64,000 nt of DNA from Takakia lepidozioides (Eukaryota > Streptophyta > Takakiopsida > Takakiales > Takakiaceae), in the NCBI GenBank assembly GCA_030704615.1, contig CM060731.1:8558001-8622000 (forward strand), given 5' to 3'. The notes below the pieces were generated by a model. The model was not told the DNA's origin. It searched no databases and was given only the letters and a program-made list of their open reading frames with translations. How positions within the stretch are numbered: position 1 is the stretch's first letter; every line of letters begins with the position of its first letter. The position numbers were made by a program, and so were the translations under genes. Of this stretch, positions 49,301 to 60,600 are shown one piece after another.

Positions 49301-51002
49301 CCCATAATAAGTCGTACACCACACCCACTTAAATATTCCCCTATTGTAAGACCCCTCACGCCACTTGAAGTCCCACAAACAGCATAATTGAGGGTCATTG
49401 CTTGTTTGAGGGCCTATGTGCTCAAGGGTCCCTCGGCCCCTACGAGTTCCCAATGGTTACCATTGTCATAATACCGCATGATGTTGTTGTCCAATCCTTC
49501 AACAATATTCCGTCAACCATTCGTTATTTGATAGAAAATGTGTTGAGTAGTAGGCTATGTAAATCCATTGCAATCTTATTTGTGCAAATCTTATTTTACT
49601 TCAACATAATGTCAAAGTATCATTTCCCTTGAATTATTATAATTACTTTTTTCTTAGTGCAAGCTTCATCTTCTTGAAAGTTTTAGGGGCTTTGTGATGG
49701 ATGAGCAACGGTAGTGGACTCAAGCAGGAACCAATACTATATATGCGTTATACAGAGATTTGCAGTTGGGGCTACTCAAATTGGATATTCTCCATCATCA
49801 GTGGAAACATGTACTTCATCTCTCTTTTCATAATTTAGAAGTAGCTAGATTTCTTGTTCTATAATGACTCCAGATGCAAATGTCAACATTCATATATTCT
49901 AGAATCAAAATCATACTAGTGTACTAACATACTAGTTCCAAATTTTGACATTAAAATTCGAGGAGGGCCTCTGTTAGAGTTCCATCAGCATGTTGATCAA
50001 TACATGTTAGCATATATCTCAATCACAAAAAACGCGAAAAGAGTTGATAAAAGATATTGTTGTAATTATAGGTATTTTTGTAGATGTCCTTATATAGAGA
50101 CTACTAAAATCAGTAATTAAATGTAATTGACAACATAGGACATTCAACCAAGACCATCGGCTCATCACTGGACAGGTGTGTAGTACCTAATAGCTACCAT
50201 GCTATAATTCAATTAAAATAAATTATATTTCTGATTGCAAAATAGATATAAATGATGGTGTTGGCATTCCATCCAGACTGTAGCACCATTATGTTTTAAA
50301 GTGGACATCTTCTAAGGGTTATAACTTGCAATGACACAAAAGTCCATAAATACCCGTAGAACCCAGTGACCTATTTTTATAAGTGACCTATTTTTATAGC
50401 TGATGTTCGCTACAATGGGTAACAATATCCAATATACGCTTAGGTGGTTTTAAACCCACAGCCATTTATCAACAAAAGAGGGATCAACTCCGGGGTCTAG
50501 TTTAGATACACCACAATATGAAGTGCATGCAATAGATTGATAATTACATATGACACCTCCCAAAGGCAGCATAAATTATGGTGTCTCTCGACCCCAGAGG
50601 GCTACTGCCTTTTGGTGTGACGGTGGACACCTTTCAGACACCAATTGGTGGATTGTGCCCATTACCACTAGGCTATAACTTGCTTGTTGACCTAATTGTG
50701 CCATAAACATTGTCTGCCACGGATGCTGATGCTACATATATAGACACACACACACACACACATCCTAATTTCAATTGCATAAACTTAATTAAATATATGA
50801 CAAAGTCATTATTCATAAATGGGGATAAACTTACATATGGTCGTATTAACAATTCATGTGGTGTTATGTCAATCATAGCAACATGAGCTTTACATTATTC
50901 GGGTTCAAATGCAATATGATTCAAAAACATGTATTTCTTTTAGTGCAGGGTATGGAAATTGCGCAGGTCATTGAAATGTTTGTGAATCAAATGCAAATTT
51001 AA
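39024..51002 (+). CDS. MyTH4-FERM protein, KCBP-like but without motor; at least 13 exons, one in-frame stop
   Basis: Exons with agreeing phases: 39024-39280, 39732-39864, 40044-40110, 40820-40967, 41735-41864, 42138-42248, 43233-43344, 44569-44711, 45540-45689, 46804-46928, 47696-47885, 48053-48136 (550 codons). The F3 end follows near 49669-49812 and 50949-51002 (TAA); a small exon between those two is probably unseen. The N-terminal 100 or so residues are polar. MyTH4: EPIKVGLLKS, VMAYMGTIAG, LRDEIYCQLCKQT and NAKGWQLMKLCC. FERM F1 starts VLSLHTMTTTEDVATHMA; F2 has IIKRKLFLDG and LDILKYGPKEYV; F3 has MFVAVNGTGVHFA, ICSWGYSNWIFSIISG and GMEIAQVIEMFVNQMQI. In plants this pair is known at the N-terminus of KCBP, a microtubule motor of trichomes and the division apparatus. 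Here the frame ends after FERM with no kinesin motor. TGA at 41739-41741 in exon 5 interrupts it. Introns hold SINEs and a MITE. Confidence 0.75.
41030..41135. repeat. Dispersed repeat, GCCCGAAGGCT family, copy 1
   Basis: It contains TTTATTGACGATTATTG, a GGGAAAAAAA tract and TGCCCGAAGGCTGCCATAAGG. A second copy with the same order lies at 46445-46545. Both sit in introns of the MyTH4-FERM gene. Confidence 0.55.
43590..43770 (-). repeat. tRNA-derived SINE, family B
   Basis: On the minus strand the head has TAGCCCAAGGGTAAGGC (A-box-like) and TTGTGGGTTCAAAC (B-box-like) about 45 bases apart. A body with GTGGGGTCGAGTGACAACAT follows; this body recurs at 47190-47310 and 50560-50710. Confidence 0.6.
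44155..44410 (-). repeat. tRNA-derived SINE, family A
   Basis: The minus-strand head GGCCCTATGGTTAGAAC and CATGGGTTCCAAATC resemble Pol III A and B boxes. The body has GAGCCAACCCAACTATCGG and GGCCATTAGAATGTGTTAA, shared with 45868-46155. The open frames here are not genes. Confidence 0.6.
45868..46155 (+). repeat. tRNA-derived SINE, family A
   Basis: The plus-strand head CCAGTGGTTAGGGCACC and CATGGGTTCAAACC act as A- and B-box matches. The body contains TACATCCAGCCAACCCACC and GCCATTAGAACGTGTTCA as in the copy at 44.2 kb. It lies in an intron of the MyTH4-FERM gene. Confidence 0.65.
46281..46316. repeat. (TA)n microsatellite
   Basis: Uninterrupted TA dinucleotide run in an intron of the MyTH4-FERM gene. 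Confidence 0.9.
46445..46545. repeat. Dispersed repeat, GCCCGAAGGCT family, copy 2
   Basis: It carries GGGAGTTTTATTAATGATTA, a GGGAAAAAAAA tract and TGCCCGAAGGCTACCATGAGG, in the same order as copy 1 at 41.0 kb. Confidence 0.55.
47190..47310 (-). repeat. SINE family B fragment
   Basis: The minus strand reads CTTATGGTGTCACTTCAC then GAAGGGCTACTTCCTTTGG then GGTGGACACTC. These blocks match the body of the copy at 50.6 kb. A weaker relative is at about 45240-45330. Confidence 0.5.
48358..48530. mobile_element. MITE with 15-bp terminal inverted repeats
   Basis: It begins CGTAAAGCACTGCCA (48358-48372) and ends TGGTAGTGCTTTACG (48516-48530), which are complementary at 14 of 15 positions. The 173-bp interior contains further hairpins such as GCATTCCACCTGGCGGAATGC (one central pair broken). 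No target duplication is obvious, so the superfamily is unknown. It is inside an intron of the MyTH4-FERM gene. Confidence 0.65.
48730..49105. repeat. Possible decayed hAT terminal region
   Basis: The segment has several GGGTCA/ACCGATGGG-type motifs and ends CCGCCCAACATTGG at 49090-49103. That is close to the complement of the CCAGTGTTGGGCGG termini of the hAT elements at 51.9 and 57.6 kb. The other end was not found. Confidence 0.4.
50395..50520 (-). repeat. SINE-like tRNA-related fragment
   Basis: The minus strand contains GTTGATAAATGGCTGTGGGTTTAAAACC, whose second half resembles a Pol III B box. The A-box region is weak and the family is uncertain. Confidence 0.35.
50560..50710 (-). repeat. 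SINE family B copy lacking its B box
   Basis: The minus-strand head is TAGCCTAGTGGTAATGGGCAC, followed by the family B body with CTCTGGGGTCGAGAGACACC. The B-box segment seen in the 43.6-kb copy is deleted. A short (CA)n run follows at 50746-50762. Confidence 0.55.
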
Positions 51003-51944
51003 AAGTTTATTCGGAATGGTCCAACTCAAAAATGCAACATAATTTTTTTTTTAAATTGTGAAAATAAATTCTATCTTCAAAAAAAATTTATCCCTCATGA
51101 GTACATGTGGTTCATATACCACGACTTCCAAGACATACTCATTAAACAAATTAAAGTTGAAGTTGAAGTTGAAAGTGATAAGTGAGTATGATAAGTCATG
51201 AATAAGATATATCGTTTCACAATTTTTCATGAAAAGAAAAGTAACTTATCAAAGACAAAGCTACAGTGGCACCATTATGAAGATACTAAATGCCATGAAA
51301 GAAGATCACTAAGTGTTGGTCTGGTATCTTGAATTGGAAATACTAGAATGGTCATGGTATGTAGTACTATTTTTTCTTTTGGCAGGCAGGTTTTCCAATA
51401 ATTCAGCCCTTGAATTTCAAATATGAATCTGGTATGCATAGGTGGTTTTCGAGAAAAAAAAATCAATCCGGATATGAGCAATGGTATTTTGAATGTCAAC
51501 AACCTAGAAATATGAACTCGGATATGGTTTTTTAAAATAATAATAAAATAAAAACGGTACTTGTATTCAAATTCAAATTCGATATTGAAATGGCCATCTG
51601 AATATAGCCCAAATGACCCATTCTAGTATTGAAATGGCCATTTGAATTATTCAAATATCCATTTCAATAGCCCTCATACATCATAGAGGTTGGGTGATGT
51701 GAGCACAAGGAAACCTCCTCATCTCATATGGTCCTACCCAACGAGGCGCTCATAAACACATGAAAGCCTGCATCCATAATGTCTATATGTGCATATCAAC
51801 ATGATACCTGAACAGATTTGCAGTGACGAGTCGAGCTCTGATATGGGGCAGGGAAAGGAACTCGAGAACCTTCCGGTAAGGTATTGCGAACATTTACGGG
51901 AACAGAGAACAGTAGGTTGGTTTAGGAGATACCCGGGTTGATAC
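51003..51944. other. 3' flank of the MyTH4-FERM gene, with a palindrome
   Basis: No gene supported. It holds repeated TATTGAAATGGCCAT motifs and one near-perfect palindrome at 51627-51669 (20-base arms, 18 matches, 3-base spacer). Confidence 0.5.
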
Positions 51945-52960
51945 CAGTGTTGGGCGGTTATTTATTTATTTTGCTAATAGGCGGTTGCGGTTAGATTGGA
52001 ATTCAATATTGAAAGAACCTTGTAGGCCGGTTACTTCAATTTATTGACTTTCTAATGACCTGCCAGTTGCGGTTAAGAGTGACATGTTTTTTTGGCCGGA
52101 TATCCATAAATCCGGTTATCATTTTCGCTATAACTAAGGGTTATATAACCGGTTTTATTTATTTAAAAATAGAATTGGAACTACAGCTAAAAACATAAAT
52201 ATTTTTTCAAGCCTGCATTAGTACAAATAGATCTGGCCGGCATATATATTTTAACACATGCATCTGTAATTACAAAATGAATTGGGCTCATCCAAGGGTG
52301 ATCTCAAAAAATACCATGCCCTATCATAATATTTCAATGCCCTGGCAAGCTCATTCATGAATATTCTAGGTCAGGAAATTACTCCCGCTCAACAACATCC
52401 TCAAATTCCTCCTCGAATTGTTCCGCTAAGTCAAATTCAACTCTTTCAAATGATTCAAATCCTTGTTGGTAGAACACCCAAGTCTAGGATCATCAGGCCA
52501 ATTTTTCGCCACAAAGATCATCTTGTCCAAATTATCCGTTTGTAAACGACAACGGCGGAGTGCTATAAGAATTCCAGCAATGGAAAAGATTCGTTCTGTC
52601 TCAATTTGAGACCCAACGATAGCAAGAATTTGTCGTGTCTAGTAAGCCAATGTCATTGGTCTTCCACCAAAGCAATGGAGCTTTGCATTGTTCCTCGTCA
52701 AGTGCACAACGCCTGAATAAGGAAACCTCACGATCTACTATCTCTCGGGTAGTTTCAGCACTAGTTTCTGCAGTAGCAAATAGATCATGGTTGCTTCCCA
52801 TCAACTGTGTTGGAACAAGATTCAATAGGTCCGGACAACATACCACTTCAGCAACATGGGCTGTAAAAAATGCTCATCATACTGTCCCACTACACGCATG
52901 GCTACATCCCGACCCACCAAACTTGAGACTAGGCCAAGGCCTTTGAAACATGGATCTAGC
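51945..52960 (-). mobile_element. hAT element fragment: terminus and transposase C-terminus
   Basis: It starts with the terminal motif CAGTGTTGGGCGGTT at 51945, followed by subterminal GGCGGTT/CCGGTT repeats to about 52160. Minus-strand coding from about 52960 to 52320 reads LMLDPCFKGLGLVSSLVG, then CKAPLLWWKTND, then an FSIAGI..LRRCRL block. It parallels the same blocks of the hAT at 57.6-60.6 kb. Stops and shifts break it. Upstream of LMLDP the similarity ends, so the 5' transposase part is missing or replaced. Confidence 0.8.
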
Positions 52961-55900
52961 ATCAAAGCGTGTGTGTGTGTTGTTCAAGTGTGTGATAACC
53001 CATCCATAAGTGTGGTGGCCCTCTTGGCGAGCGTGAAATTTCTAAGCATGGAGCTGGATCTGGCGAAAGAAATCCCCGTGATTTTTTGGGATCAGAGTGG
53101 GTGCTTCCAGCCTCGCTGTTGAATGCACTGGAGGAGCGCTTGTTGTGCGGGCTGAGAGTCAATGGCTGTGCAGGAGGCACCTGAGTGTCATGGAGCTGGG
53201 TCACCCGTTGATTCTGTGTTGATGGTGCTGGGATTGGGGCAGGTTTGTCGTGGACGTGAGCACTGCGAGACTTTGTCTTGTTTTGTGTCGAGTTTGGTAT
53301 GCTTGTGGAGTGGCGAAGAATTATTCGTCAGATAAGTGCATATCACTGACTTCCTCGTCGTCATCAAAGTGATGGGACATTTCTACATCTGCGTCGTTGT
53401 GGTGCCCCATTTTTGCCGAGAGTCGCTGAGCAAGGAAGTTCACTGGAGATTTAGAGCTGAACGTAGCCTTCCATTTGTGCCTTGGCTGTTTTTGGATACT
53501 CCTCGAGCTTTTTTGGATACTACTAGATTTATTGCTAGACATGCGTGGAATTGAAGAGATTGAGTGAGGAGGGGAGATAGGGGCTATGTTGAGCCTACAA
53601 AGTTTGTCACTGCCTGAAGAGTGAAGGTGAGAGTGTGGGGTAGAGATAGAGAGAGGGCAGAGGAGGGGTTGTGAGTGAAGCAGTAGAATATCTATAAGGA
53701 GAGAAATCGTTTGTGGACTAGCTGTGAAGGCGCCAATGTGATAACCACTCTTGATTGTGCCGTTAGAGTGACACCGAATAAGACATGTGTTGGCTGCAGG
53801 CTGGGGCCATGACGGTGGAGGTTTTACGGCGGTGTGTAGGAGGTCATTATGTAGTTCATGGCAGAGTGGGGATGGGGTGACAATGTCATATTGTGTAGGG
53901 GCCGAAAAGAACGGCGGAGGTATGCTCTGAGCGTAGGGTGCTTTGATGAGGAAGGGCAGGAGTATTCGCTGTAGAGGAGGGAGCGTCTGGGGAAGTGAAT
54001 GTTTTTGGTAGATCATGTATATGGGGCTTGCTGCACCGTTTTCCTGGCCGTTGGTGATTATGGTGTGGCAGGGAGGTAAATTAAATGTCGTTGCAGGGAG
54101 CATTGGTGTGGAATCTGAGAGCTCGTAATTAATGGTGTGTGGCTGCTGTGGAGGAGAATCATGATATGTGATGAACGAGGTGAAGTAATGTGGCGGTGGC
54201 CTAGATTTGGGAAAGTGGGGTATAAGGGTGGGGAAGTTTGAGTAATTCCCAGCAGTTCCATGACGCATGTACATTTGTTGTTGTATGTGTGGGTGTGGGT
54301 GGGGCAGGAGAGGTCGTATGATTACTGTGGAGACGTGCCAAATTGTGGTGTAACGCAGGAGCGAGTATCCTAATACATGGTGGGCTACTCGCCTTAGTGG
54401 ATGCGTAGGCGCTAGCAAACTGGCAGAGTTTGTCGGGTAAACGCATGATATAGGGCAAACATTGATTACATAGAGGCAGTAAAATTGAGGGGAGAGATCC
54501 TTGTAGAGTTGGTAAGGCCTGATACAGAAACACCTTTTGTGGGTTATCAGGTAGGGATGTGGGGTGGTTTGTGTCAGTTCGTGATACTTTGGGATAGAAG
54601 GTGTGGTGTTTATAGAAGAATCGATGCAGGTGATACAAGGTAACACGGAATTTGTAGTATGTGTTGGGTGAGCCTAAGCAGTCCAGAGCATGTTAGTCGT
54701 AGACATGAAGTATGATATATTGTAAGGAAAGCATGCGATTGGCTTACAGTGTCTCGTTTTTACTAACACAGATTGTGGTGACTGACGACGCTCTGTAAGT
54801 ATAAAACTGAGGTACCAGGGGAAGGGCTCTTGGTAGACGGCATGTATAATTTGTTAATGAGTATGATGGAGCTTTTTTGGGCACCCTAAGACACAGAGAG
54901 GCAGCTCTCCATCGTGTCCAAACATTATGATTGGGTGGGAGATGATACTTGTGAGGGAGATGATACTTGTGAGGGTTGGATTTAAAAAAGGCTATATTGT
55001 ATTGCCGAGGGCCTTTGGGTGAGGCAATTAGTGAGAGAAAATGTTTGAGACAACAAGAATACAGATTTGACAGAAATTGCATACGAAGAACTTGTTGGGA
55101 TAAGTAAATAGTGGCAGTTCTGAGTGCCATGGAGATGAGGATGCCAATGTAAGGGGAGCCAATCTCTGGGGAAAATATAACATTTCCGAGAGCCTTGTGA
55201 GGGGGGTATGTGGAAGCAGGAGCAGACATTAACTAGATAGCGTCGGAGAAAAATATGCGATTGGGACTCAGACTGCATTAGATTATTGTTCCTAGAATCG
55301 TGTGGGGATAAGTATACAATAGCAGTATCGAGTGTCATGATTGAGATAACAGACATACGGGGTGGGACACAAACCACATTCGATTATAGGTCTGATAGCC
55401 ATGTGGGATAAGTAAATAGTGGCAGTTTTGAAAACCATGTAGATGATGATACCAATGTAAGGGGAGCCAATCGCTGGGGAGAGAACAGTGTTTCCGAGAG
55501 CCTTTTGAAGGAAGTCTGTGGGGGCACATGTGTGTAAAATAAAGATAACGTTCGAGAGAGCAATAGAGCGAATGGGACTAAGACTGCAATAGATTGTGAC
55601 TCCGAGAGCCGTGTAGATTAGTATGTGATAGCAGTATCGAGTGTCATGTAATTGGGGGGGACAATGCAAGGGAGAATGGTTAATGGGGAAAGGACTCCAT
55701 GAGATCACAGCAGCCAACATTTGATGTGCATCATTCAATCTCCTATGAGAGTAACTTTGGTGCCCTTGTGCTTGTGACACTTGAGCTGGTAGAGATATGG
55801 TGGCGTTCACATTGAGTATACATATCAGAAGCACGCCATGCTTGCCAAAAGTAGTTTTAGGATGGTGTTGATGGCGCTTCCAGTAAAGCTGGAGCTCACG

Positions 55901-56218
55901 GAACTGAATCAAGTTTTTGTGTAGCATTTGATGACAGGTTGTTGAAGCCTCCAGCCTGTCCTTCACTGCAACGGCCTCCTTGTCGTACTTGTACCGACGC
56001 TGTTTTTGGGCACTGGCTGGCAGACCTACTGGCAGCTTATTAACAAACTTGGGGCTAAAATCAGTTAAGTGATTGTCATGGATGTAGACCCCACTTCGGG
56101 CCCTAGAAACCACCCATTCATTCAGCCTATCAAGCAATCAATGTAAATCCATGAGACCATAACGCGTTCAGTCAACTGTCAAGCTTTGGCATGTAGCCTT
56201 TGTGCTCCCGCATTCGGC
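52961..56218 (-). other. Strand-skewed block with long minus-strand ORFs of unknown nature
   Basis: Minus-strand ORFs include one of 441 codons (54646-53321) and another of 281 codons (56137-55292). The plus strand is rich in G and T, so the minus strand is rich in A and C. That lowers stop density and can explain long frames without selection. Two ends look more like true coding: the acidic tail FDDDEEVSDMHLSDE at 53321-53365, and VVSRARSGVYIHDNHLTDFS with a Lys/Arg-rich stretch at 55900-56110. They may be terminal exons of one gene whose middle is intron. I recognise no family. Confidence 0.3.
55090..55650. repeat. Direct duplication of about 300 bp
   Basis: The block GGGATAAGTAAATAGTGGCAG through GTAAGGGGAGCCAATC and TTTCCGAGAGCCTT occurs near 55090-55200 and 55397-55505. 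A second shared block, GATAGCAGTATCGAGTGTCATG or close, occurs near 55320 and 55628. The copies are in the same orientation. Confidence 0.75.
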
Positions 56219-56221
56219 ATA

Positions 56222-57237
56222 CACTACAGGAAAAAAAAAAAAAAGGTGGGGGGGGGGGGGGGGGGGGGGGGGGGGCCGGGGGGGGGAACGACGTCGTCGG
56301 CCATCCGCAGCCTCGCCGCTGCGTCGTAAAACATCCATTTTCGGGCGGGGAAAAAAATCAAATTTGCGACGCTCGGGCGTCGCAATCCCGTCGCCAAAAA
56401 AAACGTTGCAAATTTGCGACCAATGAGGGTCGCAAATATGCGAAACCGCGATTTGCGACGCCCGCGCGTCCACAAAAAAAAAAAAAAAAAAAAAAACCTA
56501 CTGCCACTACTCCGCAATGCAGAACTAGCACCCGGCCGGGGGTCGCAAGGTGCGACGCCTGGACGTCACATTTAAGGGGTACATTTGAATTTAGGCGGAA
56601 AAATTTGGATTTGAATTTTGAATTTTAAACTTGTTGACCATTGACTCCCGCGTTGACCAATGGCGATATGTTCATGTTCTACCTTTATATATCATGCAAT
56701 GCATACTTGAACGCTAAGACCTCCACGTTATAATATTTCTAAGATACTACAAACTAAGCAACACACCTACGCTACATCTATGTATCACAAAAGTAATCTA
56801 AATATATATAAATACATATAAAGATTTCCTTCAAGTTCCTTCAAGTTTCTTCTAAGGGGGTCTCTCTTGTGACGTCGGGGAGTTGCAACCTCCACAGCCT
56901 TAGCGCCCAGCCCAGCTCCAGCCCCAGCCCCAGCAACGTCGTCGTTGTTGTACCCCCCACCGCCAGCCCCCCAAGTGACGTCTTTGTGTGGACCTAAGCT
57001 GACCACAACACCATTGCGACCCCCTGTGGTAACGCCGATGCGACCCCTGACGTCGCAACGTTGGCGTCCCAGCGCAGGGCGCCCCTAGCAACGCTTTAAT
57101 GAAGGTGAGGACCGCAAAGCCTAAAAAAAAAAAAAAACTTCCACTATGGTGATGCTGTTGCGACGCCCTGCGTCCGCAGAGGCGCTGGTGCACCCTTAGT
57201 GACGCTTTTGTGACGCCGAGGCGTCACAACGTCCAAA

Positions 57238-57268
<31 letters not shown>

Positions 57269-57500
57269 ATATATATATAATATATATTGGAATTTCCGAC
57301 GCCGGGCGTCGCAAGAAAAAAAATCCGTCGCAGCGAGTGCCCTCTTTCCCCCCTTCGTGCCACCCTACGAACGGCTGGGCATCGTAATGGTGTCGCAGCA
57401 GGGGATTGCGACGCGGGCTCTCGGCGTCGCTGGCTCAGCGCCGCGCGGCGTAGGGGCGCAGTCTGGCGTCGCAAACCCCCCCCCCCCTGTTGCCGTAGTA
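56222..57500. mobile_element. Non-autonomous CACTA transposon with 3-bp target duplication
   Basis: The left end is CACTACAGGAAAA at 56222 and the right end is the complement of TACTACGGCAACAGG at 57500. ATA flanks both sides (56219-56221 and 57501-57503), the 3-bp duplication expected for CACTA elements. The interior has many subterminal motifs TTGCGACGC and GGCGTCGCAA in both orientations, a long G run (about 56249-56287), an A run near 56470, and a TA-rich tract at 57238-57290. No transposase is present, so movement would need an autonomous partner. ORFs in it are composition artefacts. Confidence 0.85.
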
Positions 57501-57605
57501 ATACGTGGCGGAGGGGCAGTCTTCAGATTGGTATCTTTCATAATGCTGGTTTTAATGATAACATCATGAACCTCTTGCCCCGATTCTCAGAGAATGTGTA
57601 CAAAC

Positions 57606-60600
57606 CAGTGTTGGGCGGTTCTTGCCTTTGTGAAGGAACCTTCGGTTCCGGTTTCCACAAATTTTTGAAGAGACGGTTCCGGGTCCGGATCCGGTTATTT
57701 TTTATTAGGCGGTTCCGGTCCGGTTCAGGTTCTGACTTTTTAACATGGGGGCGGTTCCGGTTACCGGTTAGTTGCTGGAAAAAAAACGCCGGTTCCCGGT
57801 TAGGTTCCGGTTCTTTTTTAAAAATATATTAAATTCTTTTAATTTTTTATTCTTCTAGAAAATTAGATGAACTAATCTGATTGGTTCATACTGAGAATTT
57901 TCAACTAAAACCAGGGAATTTATTAGTAAAACAGAAGTAAATAAACTTATATGTTTTTTGTGATTGTCTTTTATGGTATATATAACTAGTTATATACGCA
58001 TGGTCTCCATTAAAAACGGAAAACCAGAGATTTTATAAGTTGTTGTATGGTGTAGCAAAGAACAACTAAAACAGACTAACTACATAAGGATCTTAATTCA
58101 AAATACAAAACAAATTAAACATGTGTAATTCTATGGTTACCTTTTATGGTGCAGCAAAAGCACAACTAAAAAAAACTACATAAATTTGTGTTTTATGGAT
58201 GATGCTTTGTCAATATAGCATATAACAAACTAAGTACACGGGATGTCACTGAAATTTTCAATAAAAATGACAAATAAAAACTCCAATCAAAGGAGTATAG
58301 TGTAATATGTTGAACAATTATTTGTCTCTAAGACAAATCAGTCTACCTCAAAGAGGTTTGCCTCTGCAATCAAGTCCTCATTCTCATCTAAGATGACTTC
58401 TTCCCTATCCAAAAACTCTTTCATGGAAGTACTAAAGCAACCAACTCTAGCATCATTTGGCCAATTCTTGACTACACTCACAAGCATATCAAGGTTTTCA
58501 ATATTTAACCTGCACCGTCTCAAGTTTGTTATGACACCTGCAATACTAAAAACCCTCTCAGCTTCAATCTGAGATCCAACTATGCCCAAAATTAGCCGTG
58601 CCAAAAATCCCACATACGGAAAGAGAGACTCGTGTTCTTTCCACCATTTCAAAGGAGCCACGCACTCACCTTCATTTATCTTCGTCCTTCTGAAATGTGA
58701 TAGTTGTTCTCTCACCACTGTCAATGTCATCATTGTGGTCATGCACACCAAATAAGGACATCTCGTCCATTGTGGCAGTGGGCTGTGATTGGGCCGAAGT
58801 ATCCGGATGTAAGACCTTGAAACACTTTACCAAAAGAGGCTCTAACACCATACTATCATATTGGGACACAATATGCAAAGCACGCTCTTTGCCCACATAT
58901 TGTGATACCAATGACAACCCCTTGTAACGTGGGTCAAGCATAAGTGCGAGCATATTGTGAGCTTTGCGCGATTGAAACCCTTCCAAAAAGAAAGAAATGG
59001 TTCCAAGACATATACCACCTCTCGAGCCATCCGCCATTCCAACAATGTCAACTCTGTTGAGAAATCCCCCATGCAATGATCCACAGTTGCAGCCCCCCAG
59101 CACTACTTCCTCGCATGCGAATTGTTGTGGCAATGGCTGCATTAAGAGCATCGGACAACAGCCAAAATCCCCCAGATTGATTCATAATGCACTCATGAAC
59201 CACAGGCCCTAGAACTGTAGAAATTGATTGGGCAATGGCCCACACTTGTGGACTTGGTATGCGAGATTGCAGTGCCAATGAGGTTTGCCTAGAGTAACAA
59301 GTGATTATGGCTTGCCTAAACTCCAAAGTCTCTTGGAAGAGGATCACCTTGGAAGCAAACCGTGTCTTCACCGGAGTCTTCAGTTTGCGGGGATGAATGC
59401 CGCTGTCCACACATGCCTTTGCCCATTCTTGTCTCCCTTTGCCACTTTTTTTGGTCCAAGTAATGGTTTTTTGCAACTCTGATTGGGCATTTTTTATAGA
59501 AACCGATCTCATATCTGCGCATACTTTTGCATCATTTGTTGCATACTGGCAACACTTGGACATTGCATGCCCAAAACAGCTACCCACAAATGGAGAATCC
59601 AACCCCAAACACGCACATGAGACCACCGAATTCAAAGCATTGGTCAAAGTGGCCAAGTTACCTCCCTCATCTTTGACGTAAGCAATAATGCGAGTATTGA
59701 GGTCATACTTCACAAGAAGATTGTTGACTTGATGTGCCATGGCAGCCCCAGATGTGTCAGGTGTCTCAAACATGCCAAGAGTCACATGACATTGCTCCCA
59801 CTGTTCATTAATAAAGTGCGCTATGATGACAAAAGTGTCAGTTCCCCCTCTTGACATCCACAAATCAAAACTCACGGAGCAAGTAGCACAACTTTGAAGA
59901 GATGGGGACATGTAGCGCTCTTTCGTCTTCTCTGCCAAGATTGGAATGGCCTCATTCACAAATGTCCGTCGAGAAGGGAAAACAATCCGAGGATTTTGCC
60001 TCAACACCATCCTTCTTAGCCAAGGGGATTCTACCAAAGACAGTGGAACCAACTCCTTTGCAATGAATAAGACTAAATCCTCATTGAACTGCTTCTGTTG
60101 ATCATCATTTTGGTTGTATGGAGTGGGGCTCCTAAAAAAAGAAGCTATGTTTCCAGGAGTGGGGCCGGGCCTCTTTTTGGCTGGCCTACGGGCCTTCTCA
60201 GGTCCAAGATTTTCCCTCTCAATCCACCTACGCAAAACAATGTCATGTTCTTGATCCACATGCTTTCGAAGGGCAGAGATACCATTGGTTTTATTATAGG
60301 TCACAATGCCCTTCTTGCTTTCAGGAGTGACACCAACAGGATGACATAGAACACACCTCATTTGTTGTGGATTTGTTATGTCCACTGGAGCAGAGTCTTT
60401 TGTTGCATAGAATGCCCATGTCGAAGCAGTGCGATTGTGGGGTTTCCAAAAATCCCGTTGTTTGTCAAGGATTGGGAGCTGCGCCTCCACATCCAACACC
60501 GTGTGTGATGGCGAAACTGTGGAAGATGACATTGCAGCCGAGGCTTGATGAGCTGATGTAAATGAGGCTTCATGATGAGCATCCTCCGCAACATGGCACT

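Noticed and set aside
56200-57474. ORFs in the 56-57 kb region
   Set aside because: They arise from GC-rich subterminal repeats, G runs and A runs of a CACTA element.
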